Part shown: piece after piece, positions 1 to 8,866 of the stretch | How positions within the stretch are numbered: the stretch's first letter is position 1 | How the letters are laid out: each line of letters begins with the position of its first letter | Assembly (NCBI RefSeq): GCF_005938085.1 | Contig: NZ_SMZK01000001.1 | Coordinates: 1,674,001 to 1,738,000, forward strand | DNA length: 64,000 nt | Origin: Haloterrigena sp. H1 | Lineage (GTDB): Archaea > Halobacteriota > Halobacteria > Halobacteriales > Natrialbaceae | Reading direction: 5' to 3' | Notes under the pieces: generated by a model | The model's database searches: none | Seen by the model: the letters and a program-made list of their open reading frames with translations, nothing else | What the model was told of the DNA's origin: nothing | Position numbers and translations under genes: made by a program

Positions 1-277
1 GGCCGTACCGCTTCGTAAACGCCGCGCGATCCGGGACGTTCTGTTCGTCTTCCTCGAGATCGGTAAAGCGGTTGACGGTGTAGACGAACATCGTGGCCGC
101 GAAGACGATAAACAGTGGCAGGGCCTCGAGTGGCAGGTCCGCGAGGACGGCGGTGGTAACGACCACGCTGAGCGTTGCCAGCGAGATAAAGAGGTTGCTG
201 TGGACCAGAAACCGGAGCACGGTCGTTATCGACGACACCCACCCCGAGGGTCGATGAGTTGCGGTAGGGTTTGTCAC
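1..277 (-). CDS. UbiA-family prenyltransferase, N-terminal part (runs off the window)
   Basis: Only the first ~92 residues lie in the window. Read from a GTG at 277 the protein begins MTNPTATHRPSG, then enters a hydrophobic helix (LFISLATLSVVVTTAVLA) and a second one (LPLFIVFAATMFVYTV) followed by NRFTDLEEDEQNVPDR. That N-x-x-x-D-x-x-x-D stretch at the membrane edge resembles the first Asp-rich motif of UbiA prenyltransferases, which bind prenyl diphosphate through Mg2+ and make lipids, quinones or carotenoids. The substrate cannot be judged from this fragment. It is divergent from sucC. The start is inferred; a GTG closer to the first helix is also possible. Confidence 0.65.
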   Translation of the reverse strand, partial: MTNPTATHRPSGWVSSITTVLRFLVHSNLFISLATLSVVVTTAVLADLPLEALPLFIVFAATMFVYTVNRFTDLEEDEQNVPDRAAFTKRYG

Positions 278-468
278 GGGGGAGCCCCGAGTGGCCCTAG
301 GGGAAGCCGAACTTTGAATGCTGTGACAGACCGGCCCATATCGGCACCGGCTCGTTTGCGGGCCGGACTGCGTAGATGGCACGCGCAGCCGATCGTGGAT
401 GGTAAATCGTGAACGATCTACGGGAAGAGCCCCCGAATGCGTGTCAGTAGCGAGCGGAAACTGGCAGG

Positions 469-475
469 ATTTAAG
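469..475 (+). promoter_or_regulatory. Probable TATA box of sucCD
   Basis: The AT-rich atttaag stands alone in GC-rich sequence, centred about 31 nt before the sucC ATG at 503. With usual archaeal spacing this would give a leader of only about 5 nt. Inferred from spacing and composition. Confidence 0.5.
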
Positions 476-502
476 CAAGGGCGGAACGGCCCTTCGAATG
501 GT

Positions 503-1654
503 ATGAAATTACACGAGTACCAGGCGAAGCAGGTCTTCGCCGATGCCGGGGTACCGACGCCGGACTCGCAGCTCGCGTCCGACGTCGATGGCGTCGTCAC
601 CGCGGCCGAGGAGATCGGCTATCCAGTCGCGGTCAAGGCGCAGGTACAGGTTGGCGGTCGGGGGAAAGCCGGCGGGATCAAACTCGTCGAAGACGATGAC
701 GAAGCCCGCGAGGCAGCCGAGTCCATTCTCGGAATGGACCTCAAAGGCTACCACGTGGACCGCGTCCTCGTCGAGGAAGCGGTCGACTTCACCGACGAAC
801 TCTACGTCGGGATCACGATGGACCGCGGCGAGGGCAAGCCCGTCGCGATGGTCTCGACCAAAGGTGGCGTCAACATCGAGGAGGTCGCCGAGGAAGACCC
901 CGACGCGATCGCCCGCGAACACATCGATCCCGCCTTCGGGATGCATCCCTACCAGGCCCGCAAGGCCGTCTACGACGCCGGTGTCGACCAGTCGGTCGCC
1001 CGTGACGTCTCGAGCGTGCTCACCACGCTCTACCAGCTCTGGGACGACAAGGACGGCGCCGACGCCGAGATCAACCCGCTGATGGTTACCTCCGACGACG
1101 AGGTCATCGCGGCCGACGCCGTGATGAACATCGACGAGGACGCGCTGTTCCGCCAGCCCGAACTCGCCGAGATGGAAGAGGAAGCCGCCGGCGGCGACGA
1201 ACTCGAGCAGAAAGCCGACGAGTACGGCTTCGACTACGTCCGGCTCGAGGGTAACACAGGGATCATCGGCAACGGTGCCGGTCTTGTGATGACGACGCTG
1301 GACCTCGTCGACTACTACGGCGGCGAGCCCGCGAACTTCCTTGACGTCGGTGGCGGTGCGAAAGCCGACCGAATTGCGAACGCACTCGACATGGTCTTCT
1401 CCGACGACAACGTCGAGAGCGTCGTCTTCAACATCTTCGGCGGCATCACCCGCGGTGACGAGGTCGCCAAAGGGATCAACGAAGCACTCGAGCAGTTCGA
1501 CGAGATCCCCAAGCCGGTCGTCGTGCGTCTGGCCGGTACCAACTGGGAGGAAGGCATGGAAATTCTCAACGAGGACCTCGTGACGGTCGAACAGACCCTC
1601 GAGGACGCAGTCCAGCGTGCTGTCGAGTACGCTGAGGAGGTGAACGACCAATGA
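503..1654 (+). CDS. sucC: Succinyl-CoA ligase (ADP-forming) beta subunit
   Basis: 383 residues, matching the usual ~385 of the family. It begins [20 protein letters not shown], the typical start of the ATP-grasp beta subunit. The grasp domain occupies about residues 1-240, including [11 protein letters not shown] and the INPL motif near 195. The C-terminal ligase_CoA domain carries GNGAGLVM and the [14 protein letters not shown] motif near residue 315. With SucD it converts succinyl-CoA, ADP and phosphate to succinate, CoA and ATP in the TCA cycle. An in-frame start lies 66 nt upstream, but 503 fits the family N-terminus. The stop overlaps the sucD start by 4 nt (ATGA), so the two are translationally coupled. 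Confidence 0.97.
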   Translation: MKLHEYQAKQVFADAGVPTPDSQLASDVDGVVTAAEEIGYPVAVKAQVQVGGRGKAGGIKLVEDDDEAREAAESILGMDLKGYHVDRVLVEEAVDFTDELYVGITMDRGEGKPVAMVSTKGGVNIEEVAEEDPDAIAREHIDPAFGMHPYQARKAVYDAGVDQSVARDVSSVLTTLYQLWDDKDGADAEINPLMVTSDDEVIAADAVMNIDEDALFRQPELAEMEEEAAGGDELEQKADEYGFDYVRLEGNTGIIGNGAGLVMTTLDLVDYYGGEPANFLDVGGGAKADRIANALDMVFSDDNVESVVFNIFGGITRGDEVAKGINEALEQFDEIPKPVVVRLAGTNWEEGMEILNEDLVTVEQTLEDAVQRAVEYAEEVNDQ

Positions 1655-2523
1655 GCGTACTAGTCGACGACGACACGCGCGTCGTGGTACAGGGCATCAC
1701 CGGTGGGGAAGGCAAGTTCCACACCGAACAGATGATGGAGTACGGCACCAACGTCGTTGCCGGTGCAGTCCCCGGCAAAGGCGGCCAGGAAGTTAGTGGC
1801 GTGCCGGTCTACGACACGGTTCACGAAGCGGTCGAGGAGGAAAACGCCGACACCTCGGTCATCTTCGTCCCGCCGGCCTTTGCCGGCGACGCCATCTTCG
1901 AATCGCTCGACTCCGGACTCGACCTCGCGGTCGCGATCACGGAAGGCATCCCGACTCAGGACATGGCGCGGGTCAACAAGCGCCTGACCGAGACCGACAC
2001 GCGGCTCATCGGGCCGAACTGTCCCGGCCTCATCACCCCCGGCGAGGCCAAACTGGGCATTCTTCCCGGCAACATCTTCTCCGAGGGGAACGTCGGTCTC
2101 GTCTCCCGCTCGGGCACCCTGACCTACCAGGTCGTCGACAACCTGACCAACCGTGGCATCGGGCAGACCACCGCTATCGGCATCGGCGGCGACCCGATCA
2201 TCGGCACCAACTTCGTCGACGCCCTCGAGCTGTTCGAGAACGACCCCGACACCGACGCGATCGTTATGTGCGGTGAGATCGGTGGCGAAGACGAAGAGGA
2301 AGCCGCCGCGTTCATCGACGAGAACGTCGACACGCCGGTCGCCGGCTTCATCGCCGGCCGCACCGCGCCGCCGGGCAAGCGCATGGGCCACGCCGGTGCG
2401 ATCGTCTCCGGCTCCGGTACTGGTACCGCCGAGAGCAAGATCTCGGCGCTCAACGACGCCGGCGTCCCGGTTGGCGACACCCCCGAGGAAGTCGCCGACC
2501 ACATCGAAGAGTTCCTCAACTAA
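1651..2523 (+). CDS. sucD: Succinyl-CoA ligase (ADP-forming) alpha subunit
   Basis: 290 residues, normal for SucD. An N-terminal CoA-binding Rossmann domain ([18 protein letters not shown]) is followed by the ligase domain with [27 protein letters not shown] and a GHAGAIVSG segment near residue 247 that contains the phosphohistidine (the H of GHAGA). It pairs with the beta subunit encoded just upstream. KorAB, which makes succinyl-CoA, lies about 19 kb away in the same window, so two consecutive TCA steps are represented here. Confidence 0.97.
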   Translation: MSVLVDDDTRVVVQGITGGEGKFHTEQMMEYGTNVVAGAVPGKGGQEVSGVPVYDTVHEAVEEENADTSVIFVPPAFAGDAIFESLDSGLDLAVAITEGIPTQDMARVNKRLTETDTRLIGPNCPGLITPGEAKLGILPGNIFSEGNVGLVSRSGTLTYQVVDNLTNRGIGQTTAIGIGGDPIIGTNFVDALELFENDPDTDAIVMCGEIGGEDEEEAAAFIDENVDTPVAGFIAGRTAPPGKRMGHAGAIVSGSGTGTAESKISALNDAGVPVGDTPEEVADHIEEFLN

Positions 2524-2675
2524 CGCAGTCGAGGGGCGTTCGAGACGGCTCTGACTGACGTCTTTCATTTCTCTCGGATCGATGGCGCCGGGATGCGTCC
2601 GTTCACCGGTGTGGCGACTGTGACCCGGCGCTCGCTCGCAGCAGGATCATAGACGGATTTCTGGTACTGACAGGT

Positions 2676-2828
2676 ATGCCTGCGTGGCTCGAGTGTGACA
2701 ACTGCGGAGACGAACATACGATCCCGGACCGGGCCGACACACCCGGCGGCGGCACGTGTTGTCCCGAGTGCGGCAAGCACCCGTATACGGTTCGAAGAGA
2801 GGGGCTCGCGTGGCACCCGGATCCGTAA
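2676..2828 (+). CDS. Small CxxC zinc-ribbon-like protein (50 aa)
   Basis: Begins MPAWLECDNCGDEH and carries two cysteine pairs, CDNC at residues 7-10 and CCPEC near 32-36, an arrangement expected to bind one zinc ion. It ends LAWHPDP. Haloarchaea encode many such mini-proteins of under 70 residues, mostly of unknown role, some affecting swarming or stress responses. Nothing here suggests a particular partner; it sits alone downstream of sucD and converges on the acidic protein gene. Evidence is the even spacing of the Cys pairs and the clean start and stop. Confidence 0.75.
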   Translation: MPAWLECDNCGDEHTIPDRADTPGGGTCCPECGKHPYTVRREGLAWHPDP

Positions 2829-2874
2829 GCGAGCAGATGGAAAGGGGAGACGCTCGACTGGGTGGGCGCAGTTC

Positions 2875-3879
2875 CTAGAGCAGTCCGCCCAACGTTTTGC
2901 GGAGTTTCGAGAGCGGGCCAGTCGCGTCGTCTGTGTGATCCGATTCGGCCGCTGTGTCGTCGTCCGTCGACGGTTCGGGCGCGGCGGCGTCATCCCCGAG
3001 TTCGGGTGCTTGGTCGACAGCGTCGTCTTCGTCGGCGTCGATGGTGTCGTCTTTGTCACCCTCGATGTCTTCGTCCTCGGCGATGTCGTCACTCGAGTCG
3101 ATATCAGCGAGTTCGTCCTCACCGGATTCGTCCTCGACAGTGTCGTCACTCGAGTCGATATCAGCGAGTTCGTCCTCACCGGATTCGTCCTCGACAGTGT
3201 CGTCGCTCGAGACTGATCGCTCCGGAGGACTGTCGTCCGCCTCGGTGTCAGGCATCGATGGCGAGGACGCAGTCTGTGGCTCGTCAGCAGGCGCGTCTGT
3301 CGTGTCGGGAGTAGAGGGTGTCGCAGCGTCGTCAGTGGGGACTGTACTGTCACCGGCGGTTTCAGTGTCGCTTTCGCTCGAGGAGGGAGAGTCGTCAGTG
3401 TCACTCGCGGCCGACTCGTCCGGCTCGCGTTCGTCGTCCGCGTCGGAGTCGCTGTCCGGCTCGTGTTCTTCCTCATCGTCCGTGTCGGGATCGATCCAGA
3501 GGAACTCACCGTCGTCGTCCGTCGAACGGCCGGTAAGCAGGAGGTCGGCGACCTCGTCGTCGGCGGCCAGCAGGTCCGCATCGACCGGCGTATCGGGCTC
3601 GGGGTCGGGTTCGTCGGCGCTCGCGATGATGTCGTCCGGGCTCTCGTCCGCGAGAATGGCATCGGTACCGTCCTCGTCGCCAACGTCGGTCCGAAGCTGG
3701 TCGAAGACGGCAGCAGCCGTTTGTTCGTCGTCGACGGTCGCGTCGTCTCCGTCGACGGTTTCGGCCTGCGTGTCGTCTCCCGACTCGACCTCCGATTCGA
3801 TCTCCCCGAACAGGTCGGCGCTCGAGCCCACGTCGAACCCGGCGTCGCCCCCCTGTGTGTCTATCGTACTATCTGTCAT
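2875..3879 (-). CDS. Very acidic repeat-containing protein, function unknown
   Basis: 334 residues. A semi-ordered N-terminal half (AAAVFDQLRTDVGDE, VADLLLTGRSTDDDGEFLWIDPD) contains several short amphipathic stretches. The middle and C-terminal parts are almost only Asp, Glu, Ser and Thr, clearly low-complexity and probably disordered. Two exact 19-residue repeats (SSDDTVEDESGEDELADID) sit around residues 227-264. The protein ends in a short basic-hydrophobic tail, GPLSKLRKTLGGLL, which could be an amphipathic docking or membrane-touching helix. No signal peptide or membrane segment is visible. It is divergent from the RuBisCO gene. I do not recognise the family. Confidence 0.8.
   Translation of the reverse strand: MTDSTIDTQGGDAGFDVGSSADLFGEIESEVESGDDTQAETVDGDDATVDDEQTAAAVFDQLRTDVGDEDGTDAILADESPDDIIASADEPDPEPDTPVDADLLAADDEVADLLLTGRSTDDDGEFLWIDPDTDDEEEHEPDSDSDADDEREPDESAASDTDDSPSSSESDTETAGDSTVPTDDAATPSTPDTTDAPADEPQTASSPSMPDTEADDSPPERSVSSDDTVEDESGEDELADIDSSDDTVEDESGEDELADIDSSDDIAEDEDIEGDKDDTIDADEDDAVDQAPELGDDAAAPEPSTDDDTAAESDHTDDATGPLSKLRKTLGGLL
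3084..3197 (-). repeat. Two tandem 57-bp direct repeats inside the acidic protein gene
   Basis: The unit at 3084-3140 is repeated exactly at 3141-3197, and a decayed partial third unit begins at 3198 before the sequence diverges. The period is 57 bp (19 codons), so the reading frame is kept. Exact identity at nucleotide level, including third positions, points to recent duplication by slippage or unequal exchange. Confidence 0.95.
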
Positions 3880-4153
3880 GCGCTCGCTCTATGGTAGTGG
3901 ATTATCACGAGACTTTAACTTTTGGAATTTTTTCAGTCCAGTCAAACTACATCGGTGACGTATTAGTCTACTGGCCGTCAGCCGGGGATGGCGGGAGCGA
4001 AGGTTGACAAACGCCCAGTCGAACGGTAACGAAGCAGTCGATCCAGCGAATCGAGTTTCACACACCGGGATTGGAGAGCGGGCCGATCGATACCGGCCAC
4101 CTGACGATCGGCACAAGTCCTATTAGTCGACGCGGTGAATGCGATCCGGTACC

Positions 4154-5404
4154 ATGACTGGGATCGAATACGACGACTTTCTGGACCTCGGGTACGAGCC
4201 AGCGACGACGGACCTGACCTGTGAGTTTACCATCGAACCGGCCGCGGACATGTCGATGGAGGCGGCGGCGAGCCGGGTCGCCTCCGAGTCCTCGAACGGT
4301 ACCTGGGCAGCACTCCACGTCGACGAAGACGAACTGACGGATCTCGGTGCGGTGGCCTGCGAGATCGACGGCAACGCAATCACCGTCGCCTATCCCGATG
4401 CATTGTTCGAGGCCGGCAGCATGCCCCAGATCCTCTCGTGTATCGCGGGGAACATCCTGGGGATGAAAGCCGTCGACTCGATCCGGCTCGAGGACTGCCA
4501 CTGGCCGGACTCGATCGTCAGTGGCTTTCCGGGCCCGCAGTTCGGCACGAGCGTCGCCCGCGAAAAACTCGATGCCGGCGAGCGACCGGTACTGGCGACG
4601 GTCCCGAAACCGAAGGTCGGCCTCTCGACTGCAGCCCATGCCGACATCGGTGAGGAGGCTTGGCGCGGCGGCATCGACCTACTGAAAGACGACGAGAACC
4701 TCACTGATCAGGAGTTCAATCCCTTCGAGGACCGCCTGGCGGAGAGCCTCGCGGCTCGCGACCGTGCACAAGAGGCGACGGGCGAACGCAAGGACTACCT
4801 CGTGAACGTGACCGCAGAAACCACTGAAATGTTAGACCGCGTCGATCTCGTGGCCGAACACGGCGGTGGTTTCGTCATGATCGACGTGATCACCTGCGGC
4901 TGGGCAGCCGTCCAGAGCGTCCGCGAGCGCTGCGAGGACCACGGTCTGGCGATTCACGCCCATCGTGCGATGCACGCCGCCTTCGACCGGCTCGAGCACC
5001 ACGGCGTCTCGATGCGGGTCATCGCCCAGATCGCCCGGCTCTGTGGCGTCGATCACATCCACACCGGCACTGCTGGACTCGGCAAACTCGCAAACGAAGA
5101 CACGCCCGGGATCAACGCCTGGCTTACGGGCGAGTGTCACGGACTGAAGCCAGTGCTGCCGGTTGCGTCCGGCGGACTTCATCCCGGTGTCGTCGACCAA
5201 CTCCTCGAGGCGCTTGGCACCGACATCATCGTCCAGGCCGGTGGCGGCGTCCACGGCCACCCCGACGGGACCCACGCAGGCGCGAAAGCCCTCCGGCAGT
5301 CCGTCGACGCGTCGATGGCGGGCGAGTCGCTCGCGGACTACGCCGACGACCACCCGGAACTGGCGACAGCCCTCGAGAAGTGGGGGGCAGAGACGCCACG
5401 GTGA
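4154..5404 (+). CDS. rbcL: Ribulose-bisphosphate carboxylase, form III (archaeal) large subunit
   Basis: 416 residues. Catalytic and metal-binding motifs are all present: PKPKVGLS with the active-site lysine at about K152; GGIDLLKDDE with the carbamylated lysine at about K178 and metal ligands D180 and E181; IHAHRAMHAAF with histidines near 268-270; HTGTAGLGK; and GGGVHGHPDGTHAGAKALRQ near the C-terminus. Archaeal form III enzymes take ribulose-1,5-bisphosphate made from AMP by AMP phosphorylase and ribose-1,5-bisphosphate isomerase, so the role is nucleotide salvage into 3-phosphoglycerate rather than a Calvin cycle; neither partner gene is in this window. The ATG at 4154 was preferred to one 15 nt upstream because MTGIEYDDFLDLGYEP is the usual start. 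Confidence 0.95.
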   Translation: MTGIEYDDFLDLGYEPATTDLTCEFTIEPAADMSMEAAASRVASESSNGTWAALHVDEDELTDLGAVACEIDGNAITVAYPDALFEAGSMPQILSCIAGNILGMKAVDSIRLEDCHWPDSIVSGFPGPQFGTSVAREKLDAGERPVLATVPKPKVGLSTAAHADIGEEAWRGGIDLLKDDENLTDQEFNPFEDRLAESLAARDRAQEATGERKDYLVNVTAETTEMLDRVDLVAEHGGGFVMIDVITCGWAAVQSVRERCEDHGLAIHAHRAMHAAFDRLEHHGVSMRVIAQIARLCGVDHIHTGTAGLGKLANEDTPGINAWLTGECHGLKPVLPVASGGLHPGVVDQLLEALGTDIIVQAGGGVHGHPDGTHAGAKALRQSVDASMAGESLADYADDHPELATALEKWGAETPR

Positions 5405-5498
5405 TGCCGTCGAGATCGGTCGCCGCGAGCAGAACGCCCTCGCTGCCGTGGCCGGTAACACTCACGTAACTAGACATTCTTCTAGAATTCAGATAAAT

Positions 5499-5508
5499 AC
5501 ATATAAAT
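5499..5508 (+). promoter_or_regulatory. Probable TATA box of the 5528 membrane protein
   Basis: The AT-rich run acatataaat is centred about 24 nt before the ATG at 5528, fitting a leaderless transcript. The whole 5485-5515 stretch is strikingly AT-rich against its surroundings. Confidence 0.55.
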
Positions 5509-5527
5509 CTAGCTGAGAGATACAGTA

Positions 5528-6025
5528 ATGGCGTATAGACAGTCACGTCGTGGTGGCAGTCCGTCGTCAACGAAAGTCCTCACCACAGTGACGACTGCCC
5601 TGATCGCCGGGGCGGCGCTCGGTGGCGTGTTACACGCGACCGGCAGTCTTCGGTCGGTGGCCGACATCTACGGACTCGAGGGGGTGGTAAACGAGTGGAC
5701 GCTGGTCTTCTGTCACAGCCTCGTCGCAGGCGGGCCGTTCGTCGCGCTCGTCACCTGGCTTTCGCGAGGCCGATACGTCCCGCGCCCGCTCGCCGAGAGC
5801 TACCGAAGTCCGTTTCTCGGTGCCTGTGTGGGCCTTGCATACGGTGTCGTCCTCTGGGTAACTGTCGTCGCCTACGGTGGCCCGTTCGCGCTCGGACTCA
5901 TCACGGGAGTTGCGTATCCGGTCCCCATGCACCACTGGGAGAGTTTCGTCGGCCTGTCGACGTTCGGGACCGTCTTCGGCGCGTGGTACCCCCTGCTCCG
6001 GGCGTTCTTCGCCGAGCGGCACTGA
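5528..6025 (+). CDS. Small integral membrane protein, unknown function
   Basis: 165 residues with four predicted membrane helices, at about residues 17-36 (VLTTVTTALIAGAALGGVLH), 59-80, 97-115 and 119-137. A short Arg/Ser-rich N-terminus (MAYRQSRRGGSPSS) precedes the first helix. Conserved-looking loop residues include HHWESF near residue 138. No enzymatic or transport motif is recognisable. It lies alone between the RuBisCO and amidase genes with its own AT-rich promoter. The start is supported by TATA spacing and by the lack of coding sense upstream. Confidence 0.75.
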   Translation: MAYRQSRRGGSPSSTKVLTTVTTALIAGAALGGVLHATGSLRSVADIYGLEGVVNEWTLVFCHSLVAGGPFVALVTWLSRGRYVPRPLAESYRSPFLGACVGLAYGVVLWVTVVAYGGPFALGLITGVAYPVPMHHWESFVGLSTFGTVFGAWYPLLRAFFAERH

Positions 6026-6138
6026 CCGCGGTCGGCGATAGAACTGGTTTCCGCCTCTCGGCGGGGGCTCCGATCGACCCTCGAGCGTCGCCGTTCCGGC
6101 GAACTTTTTTGTTCATTGTTATCGACCACCATGATCGT

Positions 6139-7665
6139 ATGTCGGAATCGCCACCAAACGTTCAGCCGCCGACGCCGGCGGAGATCCGCGAGTACGCACG
6201 ACGCCATCACATCGACCTGACCGATCAGGAGGTCTCGGACTTCGAGGCCGCCATCACCGAGACGTTGCTGGGCTACGAGCGATTGGATCGGCTTCCGGAC
6301 TATCGACCGCGCGTCGAGTACACGGACCGCGACCCCGGCTACCGGCCGGGGCCCGACGAAGACCCGCTCAACGCCTTCGTTACGAAGTGCCAAGTAAAGG
6401 GCGCGGACGACGGACCGCTCGCGGGCTACGAGGTCGGGCTCAAAGACAACGTCAATCTGGCCGGCGTCGAGCTGACGCTCGGCTCGAAGCTCTTCGAAGG
6501 ATACGTTCCGTCAACGGACGCGACGATCGTGACGCGGCTGCTCGACGCCGGCGCGACCATCACTGGCAAGTTGAATATGGAGGATATGGCGTTTTCCGGG
6601 AGCGGCGAACTCTCAGCGACCGGACCGGTATTGAATCCTGTCGATTCGGACTACATCGCGGGCGGGTCGTCGTCGGGATCGGCAGCTGCCGTCGGTAACG
6701 GCGATGTGGATATGGCTATCGGCGGCGATCAGGGCGGTTCGATTCGGATCCCCGCCGCGTGGAGCGGGGTCGTCGGCCACAAACCCACACACAGTCTGGT
6801 TCCGTACACCGGGATCGCCGGGCTCGGCCGCTCGTTCGACCACGCCGGGCCGATCTGTTCGACCGTCGAAGACTGCGCGCGAGTGCTGAACGTGATCGCC
6901 GGAGAGGACGGCCTCGACCCTCGCCAGGGAGCCGTGCCGACCGACGACTACCGCGGGGCGCTTTCGGACGATCCATCGAATGTGACTGTCGGCGTCCTCG
7001 AGGAGGGGTTCGACCGCGAGACCGGTGAGCCGGGCGTCGACGACACCGTTCGCGACGCACTCGCCGCGTTCGAGGACGCCGGCGCGACGGTGACGGAGGT
7101 CTCCGTGCCGATGCACCTCGATGGGCTTACCGTCTGGAACGCCATCGCACTTGAGGAGACGGCCGCGACGGTCGATAGTGAGGGCGTTGGCCACTACGGG
7201 AAGGGCTTTTACGATACACAACTGGCCGACGCGTTCGGGCGAGCACGGCGGTCGGACGCTGACGACTACATTACGACGTTGAAACTCACGCTTGTCCTCG
7301 GAGAGTACCTCGCGGACGAGTACCACGGCCACTACTACGCGAAAGCGCAGAATCTCAGCCGAAAACTGGCCGAGGAGTACGACGACGCGCTCGCGGACGT
7401 CGACGTCCTCGCGATGCCGACGACGCCACAGACCGCCCACGCGGTCGACGAGTCGATCTCGCGCCTCGAGGCGATCGACCGTGCGCTCAACATGCTCCAC
7501 AACACGGCTCCGTTCGACGTAACCGGCCATCCGGCGACGTCGGTGCCAGCCGGAACGGCGGACGGACTACCAGTCGGACTCATGCTGATCGGGGAACGCT
7601 TCGACGACGCAACGGTGCTCTCGAGTGCGCACGCGTTCGAGCAGGGTGTCGACACCGACCTGTGA
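6139..7665 (+). CDS. Amidase signature-family hydrolase
   Basis: 508 residues. The Ser-cisSer-Lys triad is visible: K102 in GLKDNVN, the cis-serine near S177 in GGSSSGSAAAV, and the nucleophile S201 in GGDQGGSIRIPAAW, followed by the GHKPTH segment. Members hydrolyse carboxylic amides; a close relative is GatA of the Glu-tRNA(Gln) amidotransferase. A standalone gene of this length, with an N-terminal helical extension (TPAEIREYARRHHIDLTDQE) and no GatB/C neighbour, suggests a free amidase of unknown substrate. The long open frame extends upstream to 5695, but the ATG at 6139 gives the sensible N-terminus. Confidence 0.9.
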   Translation: MSESPPNVQPPTPAEIREYARRHHIDLTDQEVSDFEAAITETLLGYERLDRLPDYRPRVEYTDRDPGYRPGPDEDPLNAFVTKCQVKGADDGPLAGYEVGLKDNVNLAGVELTLGSKLFEGYVPSTDATIVTRLLDAGATITGKLNMEDMAFSGSGELSATGPVLNPVDSDYIAGGSSSGSAAAVGNGDVDMAIGGDQGGSIRIPAAWSGVVGHKPTHSLVPYTGIAGLGRSFDHAGPICSTVEDCARVLNVIAGEDGLDPRQGAVPTDDYRGALSDDPSNVTVGVLEEGFDRETGEPGVDDTVRDALAAFEDAGATVTEVSVPMHLDGLTVWNAIALEETAATVDSEGVGHYGKGFYDTQLADAFGRARRSDADDYITTLKLTLVLGEYLADEYHGHYYAKAQNLSRKLAEEYDDALADVDVLAMPTTPQTAHAVDESISRLEAIDRALNMLHNTAPFDVTGHPATSVPAGTADGLPVGLMLIGERFDDATVLSSAHAFEQGVDTDL

Positions 7666-7703
7666 GCGGCGGACGATCACGAGATCGTGACCGTCCAAAA
7701 ACA

Positions 7704-7710
7704 TTATATA
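7704..7710 (+). promoter_or_regulatory. TATA box of the biotin operon
   Basis: The heptamer ttatata, preceded by a purine-rich BRE-like ccaaaaaca, is centred at about 7707, 26 nt before the GTG at 7733. This is the canonical distance for a transcript starting at the first base of the start codon, so bioB is probably leaderless. Confidence 0.65.
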
Positions 7711-7732
7711 CTCGTTAACCGCCATTCTGAGT

Positions 7733-8839
7733 GTGGTTTACGAGACTGGAAACGAGACGGTCGACGACGCACTCGAGCGGGTCGTGGCCAGCGAGCGACT
7801 CGACCGGACCGACGGGTTAGCGCTGATGGCCCAGCCGGTCGACGTCCTCGCCGAAGCCGGTGCGGCCGTGCGCGATCACTTCGGTGATGGCACGGTCGAT
7901 GCCTGCTCGATCGTCAACGCGAAAGCGGGCAACTGCGCCGAGGACTGTGGGTTCTGTGCGCAGTCGGTCCACTTCGACACCGGCATCGACACCTACGGCT
8001 TCCTCGGCCCGAAGAAGGTCCTCGAGGCCGCGAAACGCGCCGAACGTGACGGTGCCCAGCGCTTCGGGATCGTCGTCGCGGAGAAAGGCGTCTCGAAGGA
8101 ACACCGGCCCGAGGAGTGGGCGGAGGTCATCGAGTCGATCCGCCTCGTGCGCGACGAGTGTGATCTCGAGGTCGACGCCTCCCTTGGCATTCTCACCGAG
8201 GAGGAGGCTGCGATCCTCGCCGAGGAGGGGATCAACCACTACAATCACAACATCGAAACCTCGCCGAACTACTTCCCCGAGATCGTCGACACCCACAGCT
8301 TCGAAGATCGGGTGAAGACCCTCGAGGTCGCCAAGGAGGCCGGCATGGACCTCTGTGCGGGCGTCATCCTCGGGATGGGCGAGACCCCGACCGATCGCGT
8401 CGAGGCCGCTATCGCGCTGCAGGACATCGGCATCTCCTCGCTGCCGGTCAACGTCCTCAACCCGGTCGAGGGAACGCCACTGTACGAGCAGGGTGTCGGC
8501 ATCTCGACCGAAGAGATCGTGAAGACGGTCGCGGTGTACAAACTCCTGCATCCCGAGTCGCGGGTCCGCCTGACCGGCGGCCGCGAGGTCAACCTCGCCC
8601 CCGACGAGCAGCACCTGCCGCTGGAAGCCGGCGCGGACGGCCTGCTCACCGGCGACTACCTCACGACAGAGGGCCAGTCACCCGGCGAGGATATCGAGAT
8701 CATCGAGCGCGCGGGGCTCGAGCCCAACCGGGAGACCAACGAGTTCGACCCCGAGGAAGTGAAGGCCCGCCACAGCGACGCCGCGGAGTCGTCGACCGAG
8801 ACAGCAGCACGAACAGGCGCAGAACCGAGCGACGACTGA
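7733..8839 (+). CDS. bioB: Biotin synthase
   Basis: 368 residues. The radical-SAM cluster motif is CAEDCGFC (C68, C72, C75), followed by the BioB-specific AQSVHF. Further BioB motifs are NAKAGNC, YNHNIETSPNYFP, CAGVILGMGE and VNVLNPVEGTPL. It inserts sulfur into dethiobiotin in the last step of biotin synthesis, using a [4Fe-4S]/SAM cluster and a sacrificial [2Fe-2S] cluster. The ~45-residue C-terminal tail (from about residue 325) is acidic and Ala/Ser-rich and is probably a halophilic extension. It is first in a four-gene operon, 27 nt before the next gene. The GTG start is supported by the leaderless TATA spacing. Confidence 0.95.
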   Translation: MVYETGNETVDDALERVVASERLDRTDGLALMAQPVDVLAEAGAAVRDHFGDGTVDACSIVNAKAGNCAEDCGFCAQSVHFDTGIDTYGFLGPKKVLEAAKRAERDGAQRFGIVVAEKGVSKEHRPEEWAEVIESIRLVRDECDLEVDASLGILTEEEAAILAEEGINHYNHNIETSPNYFPEIVDTHSFEDRVKTLEVAKEAGMDLCAGVILGMGETPTDRVEAAIALQDIGISSLPVNVLNPVEGTPLYEQGVGISTEEIVKTVAVYKLLHPESRVRLTGGREVNLAPDEQHLPLEAGADGLLTGDYLTTEGQSPGEDIEIIERAGLEPNRETNEFDPEEVKARHSDAAESSTETAARTGAEPSDD

Positions 8840-8866
8840 TTCAAGACACGATTTATCACGATAACC

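Noticed and set aside
509-1651. Long minus-strand open frame opposite sucC
   Set aside because: Its translation is the complement of the SucC codons; the plus strand has all the family motifs.
2650-2675. Sequence catagacggatttctggtac near the CxxC protein start
   Set aside because: Only loosely like the element arm and with no partner arm within 90 nt.
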